Source: Boesenbergia rotunda
Taxonomy: Eukaryota > Streptophyta > Magnoliopsida > Zingiberales > Zingiberaceae
DNA length: 64,000 nucleotides
NCBI GenBank assembly: GCA_024364735.1
Contig: JAGFNQ010007729.1
Coordinates: forward strand, 1-64,000
Direction of reading: 5' to 3'
Part shown: in pieces, positions 1-11,360 of the stretch
Position numbering within the stretch: the first letter of the stretch is position 1
How the letters are laid out: each line of letters opens with the position of its first letter
The notes under the pieces: generated by a model
What the model saw: only the letters and a program-made list of their open reading frames with translations
Databases searched by the model: none
What the model was told of the DNA's origin: nothing
Translations under genes and position numbers: made by a program

Positions 1-265
1 GTGTTGCGCGAGGCTAGACGCGTCGTTCGAGCACAATGATAAGCCCGGAGGCGTCGCTCAAGCTTGACGATGGGTGGTCTCCGCGACTGGTGACCAGTCA
101 AATTCGTCGCTTGACTCATCGCCTGGCCGAAATAGGGTACACAGGTAAATTGTAAGTTAGAGTTTAATAAATAACTTCAGGTTAATAATTTTAATCAATT
201 CTTAACTATGATGAGATAATTTAAATAGACTTAATTAAAGTCTAATAAAATTATCTCATTAATTA

Positions 266-322
<57 letters not shown>

Positions 323-662
323 TTTTATTTTTTAAAAATATTTGATTAAATTTTTAATTAATATATTTTATTAAAAATAAATATTATAAAGAATAATTAT
401 TATTTATAATTTTATGTATAAAAATAATAAAAAATATTCAATCGCCTAGGCACTGTCTAGGAAATAGGTCGTCATTGACCATCCGACACCTCCACTTACA
501 ACATTGAACAATCATAATTCAACAATATATGTAAGTTCAACCGAGGTCTAAAATTTTGAGCTCTGTCGTGTCAAAATTTCATTTTCTAATAGAAATGATA
601 CAATTTCAGTATTATATCATGTCTATACAATTTCAATACTTATTCAATTAAATTATCACTTA
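1..662. other. unassigned AT-rich DNA with an (AT)n microsatellite
   Basis: The first 150 bases are GC-rich and have no recognisable coding potential. The rest is AT-rich, with an (AT)n run at roughly 262-318. No gene or element boundary is visible. Confidence 0.6.
262..318. repeat. (AT)n microsatellite
   Basis: An almost uninterrupted TA dinucleotide run of about 55 bases inside AT-rich DNA. It is a simple sequence repeat with likely length polymorphism. Confidence 0.9.
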
Positions 663-877
663 GGGGGCGCTTGATAAGCGGGTTTAGAAAGTGGGAATGA
701 GAATGAAATCCATTTCATTCCCATTGATGATGCTTGGTATACGGGAATCAGAATCAAAATAAGGATATGATACCCTTGATTTCATAACCCACCCCCCACT
801 AGGTTATCACCAAACCCATAAACCCCTCAATCAAACTCATTCCCATTCCCACTGCCAAATTTATACCAAGCGCCCCC
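663..877. mobile_element. Tourist-like MITE (PIF/Harbinger type), 215 bp
   Basis: The element begins GGGGGCGCTTGATA and ends with the inverted counterpart TACCAAGCGCCCCC. The inverted similarity continues inward through a GTGGGAATGRGAATGA block, giving imperfect TIRs of about 50 bp. It is bounded by TTA at 660-662 and TTA at 878-880, the 3-bp duplication typical of PIF/Harbinger elements and Tourist MITEs. There is no coding capacity, so it would have been moved by a transposase in trans. The superfamily call rests on the TTA duplication and G-rich termini; no database comparison was possible. Confidence 0.85.
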
Positions 878-2869
878 TTAGTATACATTATAATTTTAAT
901 TAACTTTTTATTATAACTAATTGTTTACTTAATAATTAATGCTAACATACGTTCTGTTTATATTCATTGATTATTTTGATCATCTCAGTCTTTAGAGTTA
1001 AACATCTTTATAATCATTTGAGTTTTATTTTAAAAATTGTCACTTGCAAACTATATTATTCTTTCATTTTATAAAGATTTACACTATAATTTATTTAATT
1101 TTTGTTCTTCCTTAGCCTTTCCCTGATCCTCTATAAACATGGTTTGGCTTCACTGATCCTCTATAAATTGGGACATCTTTTGCTTTTGAATACTACTGCA
1201 CCATTAGAGCAAGTTCAGATTTGAAGGACTTGTAAGACTTTATGTAAATCTATTTGAATTGAACATATACTTTGTTAGTTTATGTTATTGTTTTTGAAAT
1301 TTGTTTATGAGTATTTTGATAAAAGATTTAAACATTAAATATCTCTTTCTTTATTTTATTTGTTTGATAAAACCTGAATAAAACTCTTAGATACAATGAG
1401 ATAATTCAAAATTCTGTTAATTTGGTTTTGTTTATTTCACATAATTACAATTATTACAGTGAATAAAGCATAAAAAAATACATGATTTTTCAAATTTTAA
1501 AATATATGATATTATATTTTAGGCTTAAATTAGATTTAAATTTTATTTAATTTTATAGTATAAAAATTCTAAAAGAATAAAACAAAAAGGTGAAGGGCTA
1601 GATTCTTAGCCGAGAATGAAGTCCTAATAGGGTCCTATTAGGTGACCAAATGCCAAGCTCTAAAACTTCAGAGACGAGGAGACTCCATGCATGAAAGTCT
1701 AGAAGGCACAAGGCAATCTGGCATAGGGTAAGTTTTGTTAAGAATGAGAGTCTTTGAGCAATTGTACTCCTAGGATGAGGGTCGGACTCGAATATAGGCA
1801 AACTTGATCCCTAAACTAGTTGAGTCAATGCAACAGTCGATTGATACAAGATAACTAGGAGAAGTGAGAAACCCAAGTTTGCATGAGTCTAGACTTTTGT
1901 TATGGTGTCAGTAGACTAGTAGAACTTGACAAGGTGACTGAGGATACCACAAATACTGATACGATTTATGGTTTGAGGTTAGTCGACTAATGGACATAAA
2001 TTAGGGTTTCAAAATTCAACTCAAATTTGAGATTCAAAACATTTTCAATAAAATGAATTTTAGTTTGAAAATTCTTTACACTTTTTTTTTTAAAATAATA
2101 TGATCCATTCACTGCACGCTTGTAGCAATCATCAACTTCAATGATATTTGAATGAAATGAATTAAAAATAGTAAACAAAAAATAGATGTATTATTTTCTT
2201 AACTTAAATAAATTTTCATTTAATTAAAGCATCATGATGAACATTAGTGATTTCTTGAAGCTCGAACCCAAGCTGTGAGCAGACACAGAGGAGGAAAAGA
2301 AAATACAATCTCATTGAGCCCTTGCTTTCGTATTGCTTGCTCGTATGATTTTACGAGATCATAAAAATAAGAACACAAAGAAAATGATCAAGGATGTTAG
2401 ATAGCAATTTTTTCATTTTAAATTAATTCTTTTAGATTCTAATTAAGCTGATTCAAGCTAATATTTTAAGTTTTATGGGATTTACAGTTAGGTGGAGCCC
2501 ATTAAATTAGCATGGTTGTTTAAGACCAAACAGGTATCCAACTGGTTTTGATTTGTATTTATCTTGGTTAATTGAAAACTAAACCAAGTTTAAATATACA
2601 ATAGTCAGGTTCAATCGTATTTAATAAAGTTAATGATATTTGTAAAACTTCAAAAATTATTTGCTTTCCCTTCCCTTCTCTCTCCACACATTCTCTCCTA
2701 TTCTCTCCTTCCCCAATTCTCTTATTCTCTCATTTGCAGCACCTACTGCTAGCCCATCACCAGCTATCCATTGTCGCCTGCATGCTACTGCCGACACTTA
2801 ATGATTAAGATAACCTTGTTTATAGGCACTCTATAAAGAGAATACATATCACCTATTACTATCAGACAA
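878..2869. other. non-coding AT-rich stretch, nothing recognised
   Basis: Short frames here are broken and have unrelated compositions. No domain, TIR, LTR end or RNA gene could be recognised on either strand. A pyrimidine-rich patch at about 2660-2740 is low complexity only. Confidence 0.5.
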
Positions 2870-3340
2870 GGTTAGAGAGCGATTGAGCCTATAGTTAATT
2901 CAAAGAATAGTGTATAGGACCAGGCAAATGTTGCTGACAATCAAAGTTGGAAAAAGAGTTATGTAGACAAAAGGTGTTAAAAGTTAGAGCATTCTACCAG
3001 AAATCATGTTTTCCTCTAAGTGCCCCTTCCAAGGGTGTGAGAAGATTCAGTTTCAAGGGAAAGCTAGAACCTAATTATATTAGATTGTTTGTCATTATCA
3101 AGCAAGTTAGTGTTGTGACATATGGGCTTATTCCTTTCCTTAAATAGAGGTCACAATACCTTCGGTGTATTCGTGTTGTGCAAGTAGAAGCTAGCATGAC
3201 GTATGTTTTTGAGATATTCATGAATTTGCAACCAAATGTGGAGTTTTAGAGAGCTTCTAGTGAACAAATTATACTGCAAAAAACATCACTTGAGAAACAA
3301 GGCAGTCTGAGGTTTATAAAAGTTGGATAGTAACATCACC
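2870..3340 (+). pseudogene. Ty3/gypsy integrase C-terminal relic
   Basis: Conceptual translation in shifting plus-strand frames gives the pieces WKKSYVDKR, NHVFL, GVRRFSFKGKLEPNYI, VVTYGL and GHNTFGVFVLCK. In plant Ty3/gypsy chromovirus polyproteins these correspond, in the same order, to the segment after the integrase core: QKSYAD, GDHVFLKVSPMKGV, RFGKKGKLSPRYIGPFEIL, VAYRL and HNVFHVSMLRKY. At least two frame changes and several stops interrupt it, so it is dead. No LTR was found on either side, so it looks like an isolated fragment. The order and spacing of the motifs make chance similarity unlikely. Confidence 0.75.
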
Positions 3341-6300
3341 CATGAGGACACAAGTCAAATTCCTCATATTTGCTTTAGTTAATCACCAATTTGAGGATCA
3401 ATTTTTTTCGATGGGTAGAATGTTTTAAATTTTCTGCAATGACGTAGAATGCCTTAACTACTAAAACACATTGTTAAAATTTGAGGCTGACTAAACTATT
3501 AGGAGTTAAAATCCTTACTCATGATCCACAACCCCAATAAGATCATGACCCCTTCTTCATTAGAATAATGTTCTCACAAAACCTAATATGAGAAGGAATC
3601 GCAAGATTTCGAGCACCCTCATTGAGACCTACTCTTCTCCGTTCTCATTCCATGCCTGTGACCATAGTGAGGAGTTCAATTAGAAGACTATGCCTCTCTT
3701 ATAACTCTCTTTACATTGGTTTTCGCTCTGCCCATTGAGAACAACATCCGCCTGCAAATGTTCCACATACCCTCTTTGTTTATACGCTCGAGAATCAATG
3801 ACTTCTCAATCCCTTTCTTGTAGCTTCTTAAGTGGGTGGTGCTAGCAAAATCTTACACCAACAATAGAATTCCTTATCTGGCACGTGCAGTGATCTCATT
3901 TGTTAGCAGCGAGGGTGATCAAAAGTCCTCGTGTCATCATCTTGTGCATGCAGGAAGCACAAGAAGATTAAGATTATAATATTCTCCTTGTGTTCCAATT
4001 GTAAGCCTTAATTGTTCATCTATAGATGTATAATGTCATATTCTCGTGATCGGCAGTAATCACATCAAGGATTTCTTGTCTACTTTGTGCTTTGCTTTGA
4101 CTTGAGTGGTAAACATGTGAGATTGCAGTGGAGGATTGTTTACCCATAGTGGTTTTGTGGTCCCTAATCTTTATTTCTGGTGATCTTAGAGCAGCACCTA
4201 CACAAGGTGTTCTTTGGTGTTTTCCCTGTGAAGTCAGTCTTGTCAAGCTTCATTTGAGGTAGGATCTCTTTCCTTGCTGATCAGGTCCTTATCCATTAAA
4301 TAGTGGGGCAACCTTGGTGGTTTTCTGAATTAGATTAGCTCCAAGTATTGTACTTTAACTGCTGTCCATAATGGTTAATCCAAAATAAATCATACAATTT
4401 TATATATGTTGTGCAGTTGGCATAACAGTGTATATGATTTTCAGCTTCAAATGTGTTGTTTATGTGTCACGGTGAAATTAAAGTAGAATATCCCTAGTCA
4501 TGCAAATCAGAGAAACAAGTTTATGATATTTAGTACTAGAACCGAATAGAACCCCCTAAACTAAATCCATTTATGACACCCTATCAATAGGTGGCATACA
4601 TGGTTTAAGAAGGGAGTGGTTAAGGGAAACTTATGACTATAATGTGAGGAGGTAAAGATAAGGTTTTTAGAGTCATCAATTCCATACTAGCTTATAGTTG
4701 TTTTTATCTTTACAATTTGATATATGCTATAACAGATAAGTTGATTAACATAATAAGCATAACCAATACAATTAATACTAATGGCACCAATAAAAGATTG
4801 CTAATTAGGATCTACACTAGCTAGATGGCAGAGCATCAAATTACTGGTAATCACATTTAATAGATCATTGGGGTGTGTGTGTGTGTAGGCTGGAATGCTT
4901 TCGTAGTCATACCAGTGTTACCATAGCATACAACGTGTACTTTTCTGTTACTTCAGAGCAGGGGTTCATATATAGTGACATTTGCTGCATGTATTGATAC
5001 TTTTTGCAACATACTGTTAGGATCTGCTATGGCTGGGTAGAGTGCAAGGGGGTAAAATAGATAACGCCCCTAAATCCAATTTTCTCACAAATACATAGAC
5101 AAACCAAATCATTAGTAGTTAGTTGTTGAAGTTGTTCGTGTGTGTATCCGTTTGTTCGTGTCAAGTAGTAATTGCGACAGAAATAAGAATAAAGCAAGAC
5201 ACATTAATATGTCAATATAATATGGTTGGGAGACCTCACTCCTAATCCAAAGCCTCTAACACGTCCGATGTATCACCCACGAAACTCCACTATAAACCAC
5301 CACCACACAAGAGGTAATAAAGCAAGTCTCTTCCAATCAACATGATTACAATAATTTCTCCTCTCAAAGATGAACAAAAATAAAGCTAGAGATTAATGAG
5401 AGCTTGAGTCTAAGTCTTCAAGTTTGATTCAAGCCCTTGGAAACTTTTAAGCACTTGTTCAAAAGAGAATAGAGACTAATTTTTGTACAATTTGTCAAGA
5501 TTAAAGATCCACAAGAGCTTTATATAACAAGCTTTCCAACCACTCCATTTCATTCGCCTCAAATCGACTGGAGGGAGAAAGCCCACCAACTGACTAGGCA
5601 GGAAAATGTTACCATTGAAATTCAATGACTATATCGTCATTCAATTGGAATTCACCTCCAGTCAACTATGTGACTCTTTAGTTGACTGGAATCATATCCA
5701 ATTGATTGTTGCTCAAACAGAATCATTTTCTTTACCTAACCCTCACGGTCAGTCAACTCAATAGTAGACTGATATGCTCTAATTGATTGAAATCAATTGG
5801 ATCCTGGATAGTCCCTCCTTCACTTGGCTTACATCTATCATAGTTTACATTAAGTCCTAGGGCCAAGCTAAGTCAGCAAGCCACGACTTATGACAAATTA
5901 CTCTCAATCAAATTACAATTAAATCACTAGGTAGTCTACCGTTACTAACTAAACACATTGTCTAAAATGATGTTCCCCAAAGATAAAAGCTCAAAGACTA
6001 CAATTACTCTCGTAATCTTTAATTGCTTTCATGCCTCAATATCCAATGCGTCATACCCTAGAGTCCACTTAATAGCCTAGAGTTCACCTCATTCCAGTTC
6101 TTCGATTCATCAAATGTTCCAAGCTCCCTAAGTTCGCTCCATGCTATCCAATCAATATTCCATGCCTATGAGTTCACCTTGTTTTGGGTTGTCAATCTCA
6201 ATTATAACCACTAAATGCTCTATGCCTAGAGTTCACCACATGTCAGATCTTTGATCCATCAAATACACACGCTCCTTGATCTCGTTCTATGCCATCTAAT

Positions 6301-7177
6301 CCTCCATGTTTAAAAGTCCTCCTTGTTCTGGATCATCAAGTCATTGGGTAAACACCAACTCAACCATGTTGTTAACCAGCTTCACAAAATCCATATGCAT
6401 TATTCCAAGTCCCTGTACATTTGATGCAATATGTGTTATAACACAGACAAAACCTACCTTAAATTCTTCTAACACTTTAAAATATCCTAGTCGAATCTGA
6501 CCACATACAAGCATTGTTTCCCCTACACATACATTATGTTACATTAATCTCACCTGTTTTCTTAGATGGCATCCATTTGTTTTCCTCTCAGTTTGTCGAG
6601 GCAAATACTAAGGGTGTTGAATGAGAAGACAGGTGTCAATTCTAGGGCATATCCATCCATCACTGGATTTCTCACACTGATCTTTTGAGGCCTCATTTTT
6701 TTCTCTTTTCTTTTGACATTGATTTTCTTTTGGTATTAAATTATCTTAGTTTGTCTTTAAATTCTTCAATAAAAACATTTATCAATAACGTGTGTTTGTT
6801 TATCTTATCTTTCTCCATGCTTTATGCTAGCATATAGTCACAGATTCGGTCATGTGCATGTGTTCTATGTTGGAATTGTCATGGTGGTAACTGAACTGAT
6901 CTTATTCAATAGGATGAGAAACTATTTGTGCTGTGACGATTTATCATTTCCTAAACCAATAAGCAAATCCTTAATATATATTGCACCACTAAAGGGCTCA
7001 AAAAGTGTTAATAATACTCCCTACTAACAGAATTCCCTGTTTGAACAAATGAAGACTAACAAGGCCTAATGATTTGCTCCAGAAATTTCTCATTCTATGT
7101 TGCAGGGTTGTGATCCCTAAATAACTTATTCTTATAGCAGAATAATACTAATAACGAAGTCATGAATAGCGAATAGG
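3341..7177. other. no recognisable gene; possible CCDC12 intron plus old repeats
   Basis: This stretch carries only short broken frames. It contains a short (GT)n tract near 4872-4888 and repeat-like non-coding DNA at about 5020-6080. I searched the minus strand for the expected later CCDC12 exons (motifs of the NYLPHD and PNWDLRRDV kind) and did not see them. If the host gene continues here, its downstream exons lie beyond the left edge or have been lost. Confidence 0.45.
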
Positions 7178-7183
7178 ACTTAC

Positions 7184-7341
7184 TCATCCTCTTCAGTCTC
7201 CTCAGCATCTTCTAGATTGCTATCACGCTTTTTTGTGTCATCATCTGGTGTTTCTAGAAGCACTTTGGCCATTTTAAGAGCTTTTAGCCGTTCGCGGCGT
7301 TCAGCAGCAGCTTTTTCAATAGCATTTTCCGCAGTATCCAT
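7184..7341 (-). CDS. CCDC12/cwf18-type pre-mRNA splicing factor, first coding exon (partial)
   Basis: Reading the minus strand from the ATG at 7341 gives 52 codons starting MDTAENAIEKAAAERRERLK and continuing ALKMAKVLLETPDDD before an acidic Glu/Asp-rich tail. The IEKAAAERRERLKALK block is the N-terminal signature of the cwf18/CCDC12 family, small nuclear proteins that join the activated spliceosome. The exon ends in phase 2 at a consensus donor GTAAGT (7183-7178); reading through it would hit an immediate stop. Family members are usually about 140-160 residues, so only the first third is here. A possible acceptor (CAG at 7352-7350) lies just upstream of the ATG, suggesting a 5'-UTR intron. 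The downstream exons were not found in the window, so the gene is either long-introned or truncated. This is the only host-gene candidate I recognise. Confidence 0.7.
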
Positions 7342-8065
7342 ATCACGTCCTGGTTCATGGTTATAAGATAAATTAGTATGTTGAATCCACACCCCATAAT
7401 AAAATCTTCTAGTATGGCACAAGAAGCGAGTAATAGAAACACTGAGTTGCTGTTGAAAATTGTCTGTGTCAGTTATGGCACATGGCTTCAATTCTACATG
7501 AAACACAACATATTCTGTGAATCCCAAGGAATAACAAGCCAGATGAAGGAATTAGCATCATATTGCAACAAATTAGTGTTACATTAAGAAAGATTGAACA
7601 CAAATTTGCCAGTGAAGATCCTTCTACATGAGACTTCCAAGTAATCTCCCTAAAGAAGGCATTTTTTTCATCTGCAAAACTCAAACCAACTACCAATTCC
7701 GCATGGAAAAACCAATATCTTCGCATAGAGAAAATTGAATTGCCATGCATTTTCAAAATCGCCCCATGGTCCACCCATAAGGGGAAAACAGAAATTATCC
7801 AACATAGATCGCAATAAATGGAGGAGGAAACACAGATAACGAACTACAATCTAAATCCTATCAAGTGAGAAAGGAAGAGATTTCTAGCGTCTGCTTTGCT
7901 ATATCTTAGTTCGAAATAAGGAGTTAAAATCCTTAAAACTGTGCTATCAATTTCGTTCACAAAATCGAATGCCGTGTCAGAAAGGAGCACAAGTGTGAAG
8001 CGAAGGTGCAGGACCGGAGGAGGGAGAGAGGAGAGAACAAGAGCCGTGAAGGAGGTGCAACGAAC

Positions 8066-8150
8066 CTGAGTGCCGAGAGAGCGGTAGCAGTGACGGCGGC
8101 AGCGGCGGATGGAGACTAGGGCAACACGATACGGGGCCACGAGAGATATC
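8066..8150 (-). other. possible 5'-UTR exon of the CCDC12-type gene
   Basis: The minus strand here is a GC- and CT-rich leader-like stretch ending CACTCAG at 8066, followed by GTTCGT, a weak but usable donor. Joined to the CAG acceptor at 7352-7350 it would give an untranslated first exon and a 0.7-kb intron. The outer limit of about 8150 is a guess. A plain intron-less 5' UTR is the alternative. Confidence 0.35.
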
Positions 8151-8277
8151 GATTGTCAGGTGGCAGGCAACTGGTAAGGAGAACTCTCGAGAAGGGAAAA
8201 CCAAGTCACCGAATTGTTTTGATGTACGAAGAATTTTCATAAAAATCCTAATATCAAATTCAACTTATTTTTTCTTA

Positions 8278-8286
8278 TATATTTTT
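8278..8286. repeat. target-site duplication of the MULE, left copy
   Basis: TATATTTTT, identical to 20199-20207. The 9-bp length matches Mutator superfamily insertions. Confidence 0.75.
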
Positions 8287-8710
8287 GGGAGACTTATTAA
8301 AAATTTCCTAATCAGAAAATCATTGTCAGCTCCCTTGGCAAGGGAACAATAGTTTTGACTCTCTAAATTTTTTTTTAACTCCCTAATACATAAATTTACC
8401 AATCTACCCTTATTAAATGTTATCCCTCTCTCCAATACCTTCTCCCCCATTTGTTCACGATACATCGAAAGCAAAAACCCTAACCAGCACGTTCCCACCA
8501 TTTTCGTCTTCCTCATTTCCCTCTTCTCCATTTCTTCCCTACAGATTCTCCATCATAAAGAAACCCAAACCAAGGAAATCGATGGCTCGACCATTTCCCT
8601 CTTTTCCATTTTTTCCTGTTACAATGCTCATCCTAAACAAACCCTAACCAGTGAAATCCATCGCTCTACCTATCCACGCCGAGGAGGAGACTAAAGCAAG
8701 ATCATACCCA
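8287..8710. repeat. left terminal inverted repeat of the MULE
   Basis: Inverted copy of about 19680-20198. The best-conserved core, AACTCCCTAATACATAAATT around 8378-8397 and the bases after it, recurs on the opposite strand near 20070-20110. A weaker match (GAGGAGACTAAA with flanks) near 8680-8700 pairs with 19690-19715, so the TIRs reach more than 400 bp but are strongly diverged. Confidence 0.75.
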
Positions 8711-9335
8711 TCGAGATCCATCGATCGGGAGTAGCGAGATATCAACCGAGAGCAAACGACCGACGAGGAAAGTGAAGTAAGCGTCGCCGTTGAAGACAGA
8801 GTCGAAGACACACAATCACCTTAAAAAATAGTAAATTTTTTAATTTTTATAGTCTTTTTTAATCTATTAGTCATATTTTGTTTGCTTGAATTTTTACATA
8901 TCTCATTATTTATATATTATTAGTTTTTGGTCGGATTTTTTGAGATGGAGGTGAAATCTTGAGATAGTGCGTGTAGGCTTGATCGCTTACGCTTGCTCCT
9001 CCAACTCCAACTACTACAGGAAAGAATTCACCTCCATCTCAAAAATTCATTTTATTAATCGTATCCTCCTCTTTTGCAAGTTGAAATTCCTGAGAAATTA
9101 TATTGTGTTTCACTCCCTGAAGATAATTTTCTGATATTTGAATATAAATAAAGGCCAATAATATTTGAATGAGTATATTATTCCTCATTTATGCTGTGTT
9201 ATGAAATTAAATATAATTTGTCAAATTTATTTAAATTGATATCGTGTTATGATTGATTATGAAATTGTATAGTCTTTTCCAATGCAATTTCTCAATCACT
9301 CAGGTGACACTGATTTTGATTAGTTTCTTAGAGAA
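8711..9335. other. MULE subterminal region upstream of the transposase
   Basis: AT-rich, no ORF. It probably holds the transposase promoter and leader, but no motif could be assigned with confidence. Confidence 0.5.
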
Positions 9336-9649
9336 ATGGAATATGGATCTGGATGTTCAAATTTTTCATTTCTGGGTAGTTGCAAGTATAAAGAAGGCCT
9401 CTATATGATTTCAATTTTTAATGACTTCAGTCTAATGGAGCTGTTTGTTAATCTTGGAAGAAAATGTGAGGAGATTGTTTCACAAAATGTGCTTTTGCAA
9501 TATCTTGCACCACATCAAAATATGTATGTGACATTGCATGAAGATGATGATGTCCGGATTATGACACATCTTTACACGTCTATGAGATTGACAATAATTA
9601 ATATGAGAGCAGTGGAAAAAGATCACATGAGTGTCCACAGTCTCGAGAG
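9336..9649 (+). CDS. MULE transposase, N-terminal PB1-like exon
   Basis: The frame opens with MEYGSGCSNFSFLG and continues to a donor GAG|GTAAAA at 9649/9650. The segment VNLGRKCEEIV, LLQYLAPHQN, VTLHEDDDVRIM follows the order seen in the N-terminal PB1-like module of many plant MULE transposases: a helix followed by a V-x-L-x-Y-L-x-P strand and an acidic D-D-D-V-R motif. It has no catalytic role; in relatives it lies before the zinc-binding DNA-binding domain. Splicing to the exon starting near 10271 is inferred from the donor and from domain order. The exon itself is open. Confidence 0.65.
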
Positions 9650-9969
9650 GTAAAAAATTTCTACCTTGATTTTTTTCCGCATGTAGATATTAATGATGAT
9701 AAAATTTATTTTTTTTTTATTTGCTTGATATGTCGTTGTAGAGTACAATTATTGATGATTGTTTAGTTATTTATCATGGAAATATATTGTGGGTGTGGTT
9801 TCTTCTTGTAAATCTTGAACATATGTAAATTTTAGTTGGGAAGACATTGGATGATTTAAACTTTTAAATTAGAACATGATTATATTCCATTTGTGTTGTA
9901 TTAATAATTTATTAAAAGGTTAAAAATGGGATATCAACAACATGTTCACTATTTAAAATAGTTGTGTAT

Positions 9970-10205
9970 ATATACATAAAGTACTCTTCCAAAGGTTAAA
10001 TCATTCGAAGCTAGAAAATGATGCCATATTATTTAGATTTCTTACGCATCCACAATTTTATATTATATATATTTTAGTTTTGTTGATAAGTCTTTGATAA
10101 TTATATAGGTAAAGTACTCTCCCAAAGGTTAAGTCTTTAATTTTAGTTTAGGTTTGTTAATATATTACATAAAGCACTCTCCCAAAGGTTAAGTCTTTAA
10201 TTTTG
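9970..10205. repeat. three spaced copies of a CTCYCCAAAGGTTAA-type motif
   Basis: AAAGTACTCTTCCAAAGGTT (near 9978), AAAGTACTCTCCCAAAGGTT (near 10112) and AAAGCACTCTCCCAAAGGTT (near 10170) lie in the presumed first intron of the transposase gene. The last two also share the following AAGTCTTTAATTTT. They look like short local duplications. Confidence 0.75.
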
Positions 10206-10270
10206 GTGTATGGATAGTAGGTTAATTATAATTATTTTATGCTTACAATGATATTATACTCATTGTTAAA

Positions 10271-11300
10271 TTGATAAGATTTGAAACTGAAGAAGAGACA
10301 CAGACTAATAATGATGGCTATCTTGAAGTGGGTTTGGTAAGAAATTCCATAGATGCTTGGAGTCATTGCATCCGTGGAGAGGGCCAGATATTCAAGGATG
10401 CTACAGAATTTCGAAAATGTGCTAAAAATTATGCAGTTGCTATGAGACGATCATTTTTGTATAAAAAGAATGATAATAAGAAGGTTATTCTTATCTGTAG
10501 CGAAAACAACTGTTCTTGGAGAATATATGCTTCAAGACATAAAGCTGACAAACTTTTTGGCATTAGAAAATGCAATCTAATACATACTTGTGGAGATGAC
10601 AATCTTCATAGTAGAGGACATCCTAAAGCTGATGCTGCCTGGGTTTCCAATGTTGTGATGGATAGATTGAGGGGAGAGCCCTCGTATCGACTATGCACAA
10701 TGTTGAAAGATATTCATAGAGATTATGGGGTCGAGCTTAATTACAACAGAGTTTGGAAAGAGAAGGAATTGGCAATGCATGACATTCATGGTGCAGAGGA
10801 GGGGTCTTATGATAGATTACGATGGTATTGTAGTGCTATCAAAGAAACTAATCCTGGAAGTTTTGTCGAGTGTGAAATTGATCATTGTGGTAATAAATTT
10901 AAACGGATATTCATCTGCTTCAATGCATGTGCAATTGGTTTTATCAATGGATGTAGACCCTTGGTTTTCTTAGATGACACTCACATAAAGAATAAATACA
11001 AAGGATGTATTTTCGTTGTTGTGGCAAAGGATGCTAATGATGATCTTTTCACATTAGCATATTCAGTTGTAGATGCTGGAAATGATAATAATTGGGGATG
11101 GTTCTGTTTCCAACTTAAAAGTGTCCTGCTTTCGCATTCCTATATTGGGTTCCATGAGTTCATCTTTTTTTTCTGATAGACATCCTGGGATAATCAAGGC
11201 TATTCAGATAATATTCTCAGATAGTCATCATGCCTACTGTTTGAGGCATTTGGTAGACAATTTCGTGAAACAAGTTTGGCTAATGACATATTTGTGTTAG
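10271..11300 (+). pseudogene. MULE transposase: DNA-binding and catalytic region (frameshifted)
   Basis: From 10271 the frame runs 301 codons. Residues about 40-115 (DATEFRKCAKNYAVAMRRSF, then C-x5-CSW and HTC) match the zinc-chelating MuDR DNA-binding domain. From about residue 205 the MULE catalytic domain begins, with FLDDTHIKNKYKG carrying the first catalytic Asp. The reading frame is lost in a run of eight Ts near 11165-11172. In the adjacent frame the protein continues SDRHPGIIKAI (second Asp) and AYCLRHLVDNF (the C-x2-H motif of MULE transposases). A 1-base slip in the T run explains the break. In an intact family member this is one continuous nuclear transposase that cuts and joins the element ends. 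Confidence 0.85.
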
Positions 11301-11360
11301 GAAACATTGCTTTTTGAATAATACTAGTTTATGTACTATTTTTTTATTATTTGAATGTAG

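Noticed and set aside
4016..4246. 76-codon minus-strand frame
   Set aside because: No motif, no splice context linking it to the CCDC12 exon, and no relation to neighbouring elements.
7469..8240. Several minus-strand frames of about 90-100 codons upstream of the CCDC12 exon
   Set aside because: They cross the predicted leader and 5' intron, overlap each other in different frames and show no domain.
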